A model generated the notes under the pieces. It saw nothing but the letters and a program-made list of their open reading frames with translations, was not told where the DNA came from and ran no database searches. Positions 1 through 6,356 of a DNA stretch of 6,952 nucleotides are shown here, piece by piece (positions within the stretch are counted from its first letter, which is position 1; each line of letters opens with the position of its first letter). This DNA is from Cytophagaceae bacterium UBA6715 (lineage in GTDB: Bacteria; Bacteroidota; Bacteroidia; Cytophagales; Spirosomataceae): assembly GCA_002454335.1 (NCBI GenBank), contig DKIP01000058.1, positions 123,695 to 130,646 on the forward strand, in the 5' to 3' direction. The translations under genes were made by a program, and so were the position numbers.

Positions 1-771
1 GCCAGCCAACATCCCTAAAATACCCGTCGAAAAAGCTGGAATGGTACTTAATATCCCTTCGGGATCCCAGGTTTTGGTCACCGACCACAAATGCCCGGGC
101 AATAAATAGTTGTCGACATAGGCCGCTAAATTCCTGCCCTCCTGCAGGCTCCCTGCCCCGATACCAGGAACGGGCATGTAGGTCATGAGGGACCAATAAG
201 CAATCAGAAAAAGCAAGGATAAAAGAAGCAATCCGCGGACGGAAATTCGGCCATGTAACATGGCCAATAAAGCATAAACAAATGCGATGCGCGGTAAAAC
301 GCCCGGTAAACGAACATTTGCAAAATCTTCAAATCCGCCAAAAGCAAGCAAGATGGCTAAAGCAAAAAGTGCAAGGGAAACGTATAATTTTCGGGGATAA
401 TCCGTGAAAAACAAAAGGGTTATAATAGTTGTAGCCAACAATCGAACGACCAACAATGATGTGCCAGACCAATCTAACACATGAATTTTAGAGAAAAAAC
501 TGAGAAACCAACCCAGTAATAGTAGACTTAAGGTCCTTGTTAAAATTTTAGAAAGGGGAATTGTCCCCGATTGACTGATGGAAACCGATACTCCAACGAT
601 GAAAAGGAAGAAGGGGAAAACCAGGTCTGTGGGCGTGCAGCCATTCCAAGCGGCATGTTCCAAGGGCGCGTAAATATGTCCCCAATCTCCCGGGTTATTG
701 ACTATTGTCATCATCATGACCGTGATTCCTCGAAAGACGTCGAGCGATAAAATGCGGTTTTTAATATTCAT
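1..771 (-). CDS. HGSNAT/NagX-like membrane acyltransferase (partial, C-terminus outside window)
   Basis: I translated 257 codons in one open frame from the ATG at 771 to the window edge; homologues are usually about 360-400 residues, so roughly a third is missing. The N-terminus carries the family hallmarks: SLDVFRGIT (9-17), VNNPGDW (25-31), HAAWNGCTPTDLVFPFF (39-55), then FIVGVS. His39 aligns with the catalytic histidine of human heparan-alpha-glucosaminide N-acetyltransferase. Further family motifs are NVRLPGVLPRIAFVY (152-166) and WDPEGILSTIPAF (235-247). Hydrophobic helices lie near 50-67, 80-93, 105-122, 129-146, 158-173, 179-197 and 244-257, so it is a polytopic inner-membrane protein. 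The human enzyme moves acetyl groups from cytosolic acetyl-CoA across a membrane to terminal glucosamine. Bacterial relatives are mostly uncharacterised, so the substrate here is unknown. The gene starts 11 nt after the GH95 stop, without a clear Shine-Dalgarno, which suggests co-transcription and a link to glycan breakdown. Confidence 0.88.
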   Translation of the reverse strand, partial: MNIKNRILSLDVFRGITVMMMTIVNNPGDWGHIYAPLEHAAWNGCTPTDLVFPFFLFIVGVSVSISQSGTIPLSKILTRTLSLLLLGWFLSFFSKIHVLDWSGTSLLVVRLLATTIITLLFFTDYPRKLYVSLALFALAILLAFGGFEDFANVRLPGVLPRIAFVYALLAMLHGRISVRGLLLLSLLFLIAYWSLMTYMPVPGIGAGSLQEGRNLAAYVDNYLLPGHLWSVTKTWDPEGILSTIPAFSTGILGMLAG

Positions 772-782
772 CTATACTTTTT

Positions 783-3134
783 TCAAAGTTTCACTTTTTT
801 CCATGCGCCATTGATGAATACATCGACGATGCCTCCTCCTGGTTTAACGAGGGTATAATTTTGCACTTTCCCGTTTGTCCAGGTCATGTTAAGCGTGTAG
901 CCTCCGCGGGTTTTCAGACCTTTGACTTCTCCTGAATCCCAGGCTTTCGGTAATGCTGGAAGCAAGTAAATTTTGGTTGCGGTAGACTGTACAAGCATTT
1001 CAGCCACGGCTGCGGCACCACCGAAATTTCCGTCAATTTGGAACGGAGGATGCGCGTCAAAAAGATTCGGATAGGTCCCTCCTCCGCGTTGGTAATTAAT
1101 TTTCACCCCATCGGGCTCCACGTATTTCAATAATTCGCGATACATTTTGTAGGCATGGTCGCCATCTTTGAGTCGGGCCCAAAGGTTAATGCGCCAGCCT
1201 TTTGACCAACCTGTTGTTTCGTCTCCTTTAATTTCCAAGGTTTTCTTCGCAGCATTTGTCAATGCAGGCGTTTCTTCCACCGTCAAATGGTTACCTGGAA
1301 ATAAGCCGTACAAATGACTTTGATGGCGGTGTTTGGGATCTTGATCTGGCCAATCGTGGTACCATTCTTGTAGATTGCCCAGTTTGCCTATTTGGTAAGG
1401 ATACAATTTTGACAAGGCCTCTTTTACTTGATTTACGAACTGAGCGTCGTTTTTCAACACTTCTTGTGCAGCAATGATATCCAAAAACAATTCGCGGATC
1501 ATGGCTAAATCCGCCGTTCCTCCATACAACGTTGAGCCAATGTACCCTGTAGGTGTGATGAATTTATTCTCCGGAGAGGTTGATGGCGATGTGATAAGGT
1601 TTCCTTTGGCATCCTTAATCATAAAAGCCAAACAAAATTCAGCTGCGCCTTTCATTAATGGGTAGGCCTTGTTTTGCAAGAATGCCTTGTCCTGCGTGAA
1701 CTGATAATGTTCCCACAGATGGGTAGATGCCCATGTAGCACCCATCGGCCAGTTGGCCCAACTCGGTTCTCCATTCCCAAAATCACCCACGGGATTGCTC
1801 ATCGCCCAGATGTCGGAATTGTGATGCGTGACCCAGCCGGGGGCATTGTAAAAGGTTTGGGCGCTGATACGTCCTGTTTTCTCGAGGTTTTCAAGGAAGC
1901 CAAGAAAAGGCAGATGCATTTCGGAAAGGTTGGTGTTTTCGGCCAACCAGTAATTTTCCTCGGCATTGATGTTCATCGTGTAATTACTACTCCAAGGCGG
2001 TCGGATGTGTGGATTCCACAGGCCTTGCAGGTTTGCAGGAACTTTCAGAGTTCTCGAGCTACTAATAAGGAGGTAGCGGCCATACTGAAAATAAAGTGCT
2101 TCCAAATAAGGATCGGATGCTCCCGTCGCATAGCGACGTAAACGCTCGTCAGTAGGTAATTCAGGGGCTTCTTTCCCGCCCAAAGTCAGCGAAACCCGTT
2201 GGTAGAATTTCTGATAATCTTTCAAATGGCGCGCATAAAGCGATTTGAGTGGGATTAAACTAGCGTCTTGTAATTGCTTTTGAGCGAGGGAATCGTCGTT
2301 TTTCCCTTCACGAGAAGGGCTTTTATCGAAACCATTAAAGCTTGTGGCCATGGAAACGAGAATTACGGCTTCGGTTCCGTTTGTCAACACGATGGATGAG
2401 TCGGTGCGCGTAACCTTCCCATCCGTGGATTGCAATAAAATATCGGTGGAAAAGCGGGTGCCTTTGTCGGCCAAAAACATGATGGGATTTCCTTCTTTCC
2501 TGACATAATTCGGATCAGCACGAACGGGCGCTGTTCCCTGCATATGTAAATGATTGGTTGTGGAGTGGACTTGGAATTTCAATTTAGAATCCATCCGAAT
2601 GGCGAAAGACAAAGCGCCTTTTTGTTCGCTGCTGATGTGGATGGCGAAGACTTTATCAGGATGCGAGACGAAATACTGTCGCTTTATGAGATTGCCATCC
2701 GCGCGGTATTGGACTTTGGCGATGGCTTGGTTGAGGTCAAGTTCGCGGTAATATTGTGTGATGGTTTGGGTAGGGAAATCCAAGTACATCGTACCTAAAG
2801 GCGCATAAGATTCGGAGAATTTGCCTTGGATTTTTTTGACGAGGGAATCTGCTGCACGGTAATTTTCAACTTTTAGCGCTTCTCGTACGGCGGGTAGATG
2901 CTTGTAGGCCTCGGGATTCATGCGTGGGTTCATGGGTTCGCCGGACCAGAGGGTAAGGTCATTGAGGTATATCTGTTCGGTCTTTGTACCGCCAAAGACC
3001 GTTGCTCCTTGGGTACCATTCCCTAGAACGAGCGTTTCTTCGAAATAGGTAGCCGGTTTATCATACCAAAGTTTGAGATTTTTCTGTGCAAACAGCGGTG
3101 TACTTAAAAGAATCAAGAAGCAGATATTTTTCAT
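783..3134 (-). CDS. Secreted GH95 glycoside hydrolase (alpha-L-fucosidase / alpha-L-galactosidase type)
   Basis: This is a complete 783-residue protein with a Sec signal peptide (residues 1-16, likely cut after LFA before QKN), so it acts in the periplasm or outside. No lipobox Cys follows. The N-terminal beta-sandwich domain begins at LWYDKPA (22-28) with LVLGNGTQGATVFGG (35-49). The (alpha/alpha)6 catalytic domain holds the residues known from Bifidobacterium AfcA: Asn388 and Asn390 in MNIN (AfcA N421/N423), Glu522 in TSPSTSPEN as general acid (AfcA E566), and Asp701 in HPPFQIDGNFG (AfcA D766). HRHQSHLYGLFPG (602-614) is also typical. The family inverts and releases terminal alpha-1,2-L-fucose or, in some members, alpha-L-galactose; the sequence alone does not decide which. 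The length suits a two-domain GH95 with a short beta C-terminal part and no sorting domain. The start is the only Met in front of the signal peptide. The upstream isomerase-like gene and downstream acyltransferase share its strand. Confidence 0.95.
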   Translation of the reverse strand: MKNICFLILLSTPLFAQKNLKLWYDKPATYFEETLVLGNGTQGATVFGGTKTEQIYLNDLTLWSGEPMNPRMNPEAYKHLPAVREALKVENYRAADSLVKKIQGKFSESYAPLGTMYLDFPTQTITQYYRELDLNQAIAKVQYRADGNLIKRQYFVSHPDKVFAIHISSEQKGALSFAIRMDSKLKFQVHSTTNHLHMQGTAPVRADPNYVRKEGNPIMFLADKGTRFSTDILLQSTDGKVTRTDSSIVLTNGTEAVILVSMATSFNGFDKSPSREGKNDDSLAQKQLQDASLIPLKSLYARHLKDYQKFYQRVSLTLGGKEAPELPTDERLRRYATGASDPYLEALYFQYGRYLLISSSRTLKVPANLQGLWNPHIRPPWSSNYTMNINAEENYWLAENTNLSEMHLPFLGFLENLEKTGRISAQTFYNAPGWVTHHNSDIWAMSNPVGDFGNGEPSWANWPMGATWASTHLWEHYQFTQDKAFLQNKAYPLMKGAAEFCLAFMIKDAKGNLITSPSTSPENKFITPTGYIGSTLYGGTADLAMIRELFLDIIAAQEVLKNDAQFVNQVKEALSKLYPYQIGKLGNLQEWYHDWPDQDPKHRHQSHLYGLFPGNHLTVEETPALTNAAKKTLEIKGDETTGWSKGWRINLWARLKDGDHAYKMYRELLKYVEPDGVKINYQRGGGTYPNLFDAHPPFQIDGNFGGAAAVAEMLVQSTATKIYLLPALPKAWDSGEVKGLKTRGGYTLNMTWTNGKVQNYTLVKPGGGIVDVFINGAWKKVKL

Positions 3135-3178
3135 CAGTTATTTGCTAGGTTTTGCTGGGAACATTTTCTTTTTTTATA

Positions 3179-3209
3179 ACCCTGCCGGGGTCGTTGACCC
3201 CGGCAGGGT
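3179..3209. repeat. GC-rich perfect hairpin, copy 1 of a dispersed palindrome
   Basis: The arms are 14 nt (ACCCTGCCGGGGTC at 3179-3192, its exact complement at 3196-3209) around a 3-nt loop (GTT). The element begins 9 nt after the TAG of the isomerase-like gene and lies upstream of GH95. Its core is shared with the hairpin at 6922-6952. Read in the direction of the upstream gene, the sequence after it is A-rich (TATAAAAAAAG), not U-rich. It is therefore not a standard intrinsic terminator, although it could stop or stabilise transcripts by another route. Confidence 0.9.
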
Positions 3210-3218
3210 CACCACAAC

Positions 3219-4130
3219 CTACAAGGCTATACGTTGCATTTTCGCGAGGCCATTTTTGGCAACGGTCAATGGATCTTGTGAATATAGCGTTTTATTGAAT
3301 AACTCGAGAGAAATCACTTCGGGTTGAAGGATTTGTAAAATTTGCCTAATAGGTGCCTCTCCATCTCCCACATAAATGCGATCCCCATCGGTAATTTGCC
3401 CAGGAGCAATCGACTTGACATAATCATTCACGTGGAATACCTCGACAGCATCAGGCCCTACAAGATGCAAGGCATCTACGGAAGATTCACCTTTATAAAT
3501 ATGAAACACATCGAGTAATAATCGGGCATCGGGATGTCCAGCTTCAGCAGCCACGAAGAGTACCTCGGATACTTTGCTGAGGTTTTTGGAATGGCCCCAC
3601 ATTTCGAGAATGGGTTTAACACCCATTTGAGCTCCTAATTCCAAAATAACCCGATAGCGCTCTGCGGCTTTATGCAAATCTAAGCCAGCTTCTTTCGTGG
3701 CACCCATGGGAGGGGCCGCAGTGCGCGGACAGCCGAGCTGGGCCAACATATCCATTTCACGTTTCATTTGTTCGAGGCCTTGGGCACGGACTTTTTCGTC
3801 GTCGACAATCCATTGCGCGAAGCCAATGGCATTTTGGATTTTCATGCCCAAATCATCTGCTCGTTTCCGAGCTTCTTTTAGGGTTCCACCTGATTTTAGA
3901 TAGGCTTCCAGCGTGGGCATCCAAATCTCACAGGAACGAAAACCCGCTGCCGCCGCAATTTCGATTTCGCGGATATACCCCAATTTTTGCCCCATGATGG
4001 TACTCATGTTCAGGGAAAGTTCAGGTTTGTAGGTTTTTTTTGCCGTTACTGGGGAATCCAGTGAAAGGGTGGACATGCCTGCTGCGATGCCGGAGGCTTT
4101 TAGCAGGGATCTGCGACTCATTTGACTCAT
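3219..4130 (-). CDS. Tat-exported sugar phosphate isomerase/epimerase-like TIM-barrel protein
   Basis: A 303-residue protein of the xylose isomerase-like TIM-barrel superfamily (AP endonuclease 2 fold; hydroxypyruvate isomerase and tagatose/psicose 3-epimerase relatives). A twin-arginine signal opens it: SRRSLLK (5-11), then a hydrophobic stretch to about residue 24, with possible cleavage near VTA (28-30). This places the folded, metal-loaded enzyme in the periplasm. The expected divalent-metal ligands of the fold are present: Glu176 in ILEMWG, Asp207 in LLLDVFH, His233 in FHVND and Glu276 in SLELFN. The exact substrate cannot be read from sequence; a keto- or aldo-sugar is the family expectation. 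The first ATG (4130) is used, but the ATG three codons later (4121, MSRRSLL) would keep the Tat signal and is equally plausible; neither has a Shine-Dalgarno. Transcription must start within about 65 nt, because a tRNA terminator lies upstream. It is followed by the hairpin and then GH95. Confidence 0.9.
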   Translation of the reverse strand: MSQMSRRSLLKASGIAAGMSTLSLDSPVTAKKTYKPELSLNMSTIMGQKLGYIREIEIAAAAGFRSCEIWMPTLEAYLKSGGTLKEARKRADDLGMKIQNAIGFAQWIVDDEKVRAQGLEQMKREMDMLAQLGCPRTAAPPMGATKEAGLDLHKAAERYRVILELGAQMGVKPILEMWGHSKNLSKVSEVLFVAAEAGHPDARLLLDVFHIYKGESSVDALHLVGPDAVEVFHVNDYVKSIAPGQITDGDRIYVGDGEAPIRQILQILQPEVISLELFNKTLYSQDPLTVAKNGLAKMQRIAL

Positions 4131-4194
4131 TTATATAGGTTTAGCGATGTAATTTAATACAAATACGGCTAAAAACTATCGGGATGTGAGGGCC

Positions 4195-4225
4195 AAAAAA
4201 AAAGCCCTCCAAAAGAAGGGCTTTT
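4195..4225 (-). terminator. Intrinsic terminator of the tRNA-Phe gene
   Basis: On the minus strand a 9-bp stem (AAAAGCCCT with AGGGCTTTT; arms 4217-4225 and 4200-4208) closes an 8-nt loop. It runs directly into a nine-residue U-tract (4203 down to 4195, partly shared with the stem). It starts 11 nt past the encoded CCA of the tRNA. On the plus strand only four T residues follow the stem, so termination in that direction would be weaker, and no plus-strand gene needs it. Confidence 0.9.
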
Positions 4226-4236
4226 CAATTCTAACG

Positions 4237-4312
4237 TGGTGGTAGATCCCGGACTCGAACCGGGGACACACGGATTTTCAGTCCGATGCTCTACCAACTG
4301 AGCTAATCCACC
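4237..4312 (-). tRNA. tRNA-Phe (anticodon GAA) with encoded CCA
   Basis: The minus strand folds as a complete cloverleaf: a 73-nt body (4312-4240) plus CCA at 4239-4237. The acceptor stem is GGTGGAT with ATCTACC (one G-U pair), the D stem is GCTC/GAGC with an 8-nt loop, the anticodon loop is CTGAAAA with GAA at 4279-4277, the variable loop has 5 nt, and the T stem CCCGG/CCGGG encloses TTCGAGT. The discriminator is A73. The outermost anticodon-stem position is a U27-U43 mismatch; the other four pairs are Watson-Crick. It has its own promoter and terminator and appears monocistronic. Confidence 0.98.
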
Positions 4313-4319
4313 TCGTTGA

Positions 4320-4335
4320 TCCCATGGATATGGGA
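4320..4335 (-). other. Short perfect inverted repeat in the tRNA-Phe leader
   Basis: TCCCAT and ATGGGA (6 bp, 4-nt loop) sit between the predicted -7 box and the 5' end of the tRNA. On the minus strand this would form a small hairpin at or near the start of the primary transcript, 7 nt before the mature 5' end. It may help leader processing or be chance; I see no further support. Confidence 0.35.
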
Positions 4336-4338
4336 CTG

Positions 4339-4369
4339 CAAAAATAGGAAAGTTTTTTTTTAATCCCAA
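4339..4369 (-). promoter_or_regulatory. Bacteroidota-type promoter for tRNA-Phe
   Basis: On the minus strand TATTTTTG (4346-4339) matches the Bacteroidota -7 consensus TAnnTTTG at every fixed position. A TTG (4369-4367) lies 20 nt upstream as the -33 element, separated by an A-rich spacer. A start about 5-8 nt downstream would give a leader of roughly 20 nt before the tRNA. This box is the best single indication of the phylum in the window. Confidence 0.75.
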
Positions 4370-4399
4370 TTTGGCCTTAAAAATATTTCAAATAAGCCA

Positions 4400-4431
4400 T
4401 TTGCCCAAGCTGACTAAATGAAATATGTTCT
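4400..4431 (+). promoter_or_regulatory. Candidate promoter for the lptB operon
   Basis: TTTG (4400-4403), a 20-nt spacer and TATGTTCT (4424-4431) resemble the -33/-7 arrangement of Bacteroidota, but the -7 box matches only the TA and two T positions. It is the best plus-strand candidate I found in the 185-nt divergent region between tRNA-Phe and lptB. It would leave a leader of about 60 nt. Two weak inverted repeats (4453-4472 and 4473-4490) lie in that leader. Confidence 0.3.
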
Positions 4432-4497
4432 TACATCCGCGATTATCCGAGGGATTTTGTAATTTTAAAATCAGCCTAGCAATGAAGGCTCTTATCT

Positions 4498-5226
4498 ATG
4501 ATTCTACGAACCGAAAATTTGGTTAAAAAATACGGCCAACGCGTGGTTAATGACCATATTTCCTACCAAGTAGCTCAGGGAGAAATTGTTGGGTTATTAG
4601 GCCCCAACGGCGCCGGTAAAACAACTTCTTTTTACATCGCGACAGGCCTGGTAAAACCCAATGAAGGCAAAGTATTTTTAGACGATCTTGATGTGACAGA
4701 CTTGCCTATGTACAAGCGTGCGCGCTTGGGTGTAGGTTATTTGGCACAAGAAGCATCTGTTTTCCGCACCTTGACCGTGGAGGAAAACATCTTAGCCGTT
4801 CTCGAACTGACGGATTTATCCAAAGCGGAACAAAAAGAAAAAACAGAGAGCTTATTAGAAGAATTTTCGTTGACCCATGTGCGCAAAAGCTTAGGCCAAG
4901 TGCTATCGGGTGGCGAACGTCGTAGAACCGAAATCGCACGAGCTTTGGCCGTTGACCCAAAATTCATTCTTTTAGATGAACCTTTCGCGGGTGTCGATCC
5001 TATTGCTGTAGAAGAAATCCAAAGCATTGTCGCCAAATTAAAATACCGGAACATTGGTATACTAATTACAGACCACAACGTGGATGAAACTTTATCCATC
5101 ACGGATCGCGCTTACTTGCTTTTTGAAGGTAGAATCTTGAAGGCGGGAACTCCACAAGAACTCGCAGATGATGAGCAAGTTAGACGATTATACCTCGGCA
5201 AGAATTTTGAGTTGAAAAAGAAATAA
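4498..5226 (+). CDS. lptB: LptB, ATPase of the LPS export ABC transporter
   Basis: A 242-residue ABC ATPase that matches E. coli LptB (241 aa) along its whole length, including diagnostic stretches such as GEIVGLLGPNGAGKTT, QEASVFR, LSGGERRRTEIARALA and PKFILLDEPFAGVDPI. Visible motifs: Walker A GPNGAGKT (35-42), Q-loop Gln84, signature LSGGE (136-140), Walker B FILLDE (156-161), D-loop near 164-167 and switch His193 in ITDHNV. In the Lpt system it dimerises at the cytoplasmic face under LptF and LptG and powers extraction of LPS from the inner membrane to LptC and the periplasmic bridge. The lptA, lptC, lptF and lptG partners are not in the window. The start is the only reasonable ATG; GAAGG (4484-4488), 9 nt upstream, may act as a weak Shine-Dalgarno. 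The next gene begins 2 nt after its stop. Confidence 0.97.
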   Translation: MILRTENLVKKYGQRVVNDHISYQVAQGEIVGLLGPNGAGKTTSFYIATGLVKPNEGKVFLDDLDVTDLPMYKRARLGVGYLAQEASVFRTLTVEENILAVLELTDLSKAEQKEKTESLLEEFSLTHVRKSLGQVLSGGERRRTEIARALAVDPKFILLDEPFAGVDPIAVEEIQSIVAKLKYRNIGILITDHNVDETLSITDRAYLLFEGRILKAGTPQELADDEQVRRLYLGKNFELKKK

Positions 5227-5228
5227 GC

Positions 5229-6356
5229 ATGAGAAAAGAAACCCTTGCCATTCATGCAACTCATTTGCAGGATGAAACGGCCGCTTCCATTGCGCCGCCA
5301 GTATTTTTGACAACGACTTTTGAGCGCTCTGAAGATGGCTCTTACCCCAAAGGGCACATGTATTCTCGCAATTCAAATCCGAATCGCGATGTATTAGAAA
5401 AAGGCCTCGCCCAACTAGAAGGAGGCGAAATTGCCTTTGTTTTTGGCTCAGGACTCGCTGCCGTATCTGCCGTTTTTCAATGCATGAAATCGGGAGACCA
5501 TGTTTTAATGCCAACCGTAGGCTATTATGCGAGCTACAAATTAGCCGAAGAAATCATGGGCCCATGGGGCTTGCAGGTATCGCAAGTGGACATGAGCGAT
5601 CTTGCTGCCGTTGAAGCTGCCATCCAACCAGAAACGAAATTAATTTGGGTGGAAACACCAGCAAATCCTTTATTGAGTTTAAGTGATATCGAAGCGATTT
5701 GTAAGATTGCGCATGCGCGCAATATTTTGGTGGGTGTTGATAATACGTTGACAAGCCCCATTTTACAGAATCCGATTCAATTTGGCGCAGACATCGTAAT
5801 GCATGCTACCACGAAATACATCGGGGGACATTCCGATGTATTAGGAGGTGCCGTTATTTTCAAAAAAGTTTCTGCTTGGACGGATCGTGTCAAACGTGTT
5901 CAAATTTTAATGGGTGCCACACAAAATCCATTGGATTGCTATTTACTAGCCCGTGGACTTAAAACATTGCCTTTGCGCATGCGGGAACACAGCAAAAATG
6001 CATTAGAATTAGCCACGCGTTTGGAAAAGCACCCCGGCATTGAACAAGTGCATTATCCGGGGTTGCCTTCAAATCCTAATTACACTTTGGCGATTAAACA
6101 AATGCCAAATGGTCAAAGTGGGATGATTTCAATTCAGATCAAAGGCGATGAAGCAAAGGCAAGAAAAGTAGCGAATCGATTGCAATTATTCCAACAAGCA
6201 ACTAGCCTGGGAGGAGTGGAGAGTTTGGTAGAACATCGCAGATCCATTGAGGGACCTGAAAGTAAAACGCCAGGCAATTTATTGCGTTTGTCGATTGGAT
6301 TGGAACATGTAGAAGATTTGTGGGAAGATTTAAATCAGGCAATTCTGGGTGCATGA
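5229..6356 (+). CDS. Cystathionine gamma-synthase/lyase-family PLP enzyme
   Basis: A 375-residue fold-type I PLP enzyme of the Cys/Met metabolism (trans-sulfuration) family, of usual length. The Schiff-base lysine is Lys196 in HATTKYIGGHSD. Tyr45 and Arg47 (YSRNSNPN) would reach the PLP phosphate of the neighbouring subunit. Tyr99 sits where the ring-stacking tyrosine is expected, Asp171 (VDNTLTSP) binds the pyridine nitrogen, and Arg353 (LLRLSIGLE) binds the substrate carboxylate. Family members make cystathionine from an activated homoserine (MetB), cleave it (MetC, gamma-lyase), or sulfhydrylate acyl-homoserine; sequence alone does not decide, so no symbol is given. The segment after SLGGVESLVEH (326-336) reads RRSIEGPESKTPGN, differing from the Met-Thr-His-containing loop of classical MetB. 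The gene sits 2 nt after lptB and its TGA overlaps the next ATG, so expression is probably coupled. It is expected to be a cytoplasmic tetramer. Confidence 0.9.
   Translation: MRKETLAIHATHLQDETAASIAPPVFLTTTFERSEDGSYPKGHMYSRNSNPNRDVLEKGLAQLEGGEIAFVFGSGLAAVSAVFQCMKSGDHVLMPTVGYYASYKLAEEIMGPWGLQVSQVDMSDLAAVEAAIQPETKLIWVETPANPLLSLSDIEAICKIAHARNILVGVDNTLTSPILQNPIQFGADIVMHATTKYIGGHSDVLGGAVIFKKVSAWTDRVKRVQILMGATQNPLDCYLLARGLKTLPLRMREHSKNALELATRLEKHPGIEQVHYPGLPSNPNYTLAIKQMPNGQSGMISIQIKGDEAKARKVANRLQLFQQATSLGGVESLVEHRRSIEGPESKTPGNLLRLSIGLEHVEDLWEDLNQAILGA

Noticed and set aside
1674..2141. Plus-strand open frame of 155 codons opposite the GH95 gene
   Set aside because: It lies entirely antisense to a well-supported catalytic domain, shows no recognisable motif and has no upstream signal; it is a shadow of GH95 codon use.
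3179..3209. Standard Rho-independent terminator for the isomerase-like gene
   Set aside because: The hairpin is strong, but on the minus strand it is followed by TATAAAAAAAG, and on the plus strand by CACCACAACC; neither gives a U-tract. I annotate it as a repeat.
4169..4369. Minus-strand 66-codon open frame spanning the tRNA-Phe gene
   Set aside because: It runs through the tRNA promoter, the tRNA itself and the terminator, so it is not a protein gene.
4453..4490. Two small inverted repeats in the lptB leader (GATTTT/AAAATC and AGCCT/AGGCT) as a riboswitch or attenuator
   Set aside because: The stems are 5-6 bp with 8-nt loops and do not form a recognised riboswitch architecture; such repeats are expected by chance in AT-rich leaders.
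4482..4526. 15-codon open frame (MKALIYDSTNRKFG) starting 16 nt upstream of and overlapping the lptB start
   Set aside because: It is short enough to occur by chance, and its ATG overlaps the bases that best resemble the lptB Shine-Dalgarno. I see no regulatory-leader features such as repeated codons.
5188..5514. Minus-strand 108-codon open frame across the lptB / PLP gene junction
   Set aside because: It is antisense to two confidently identified genes and has no domain or signal of its own.
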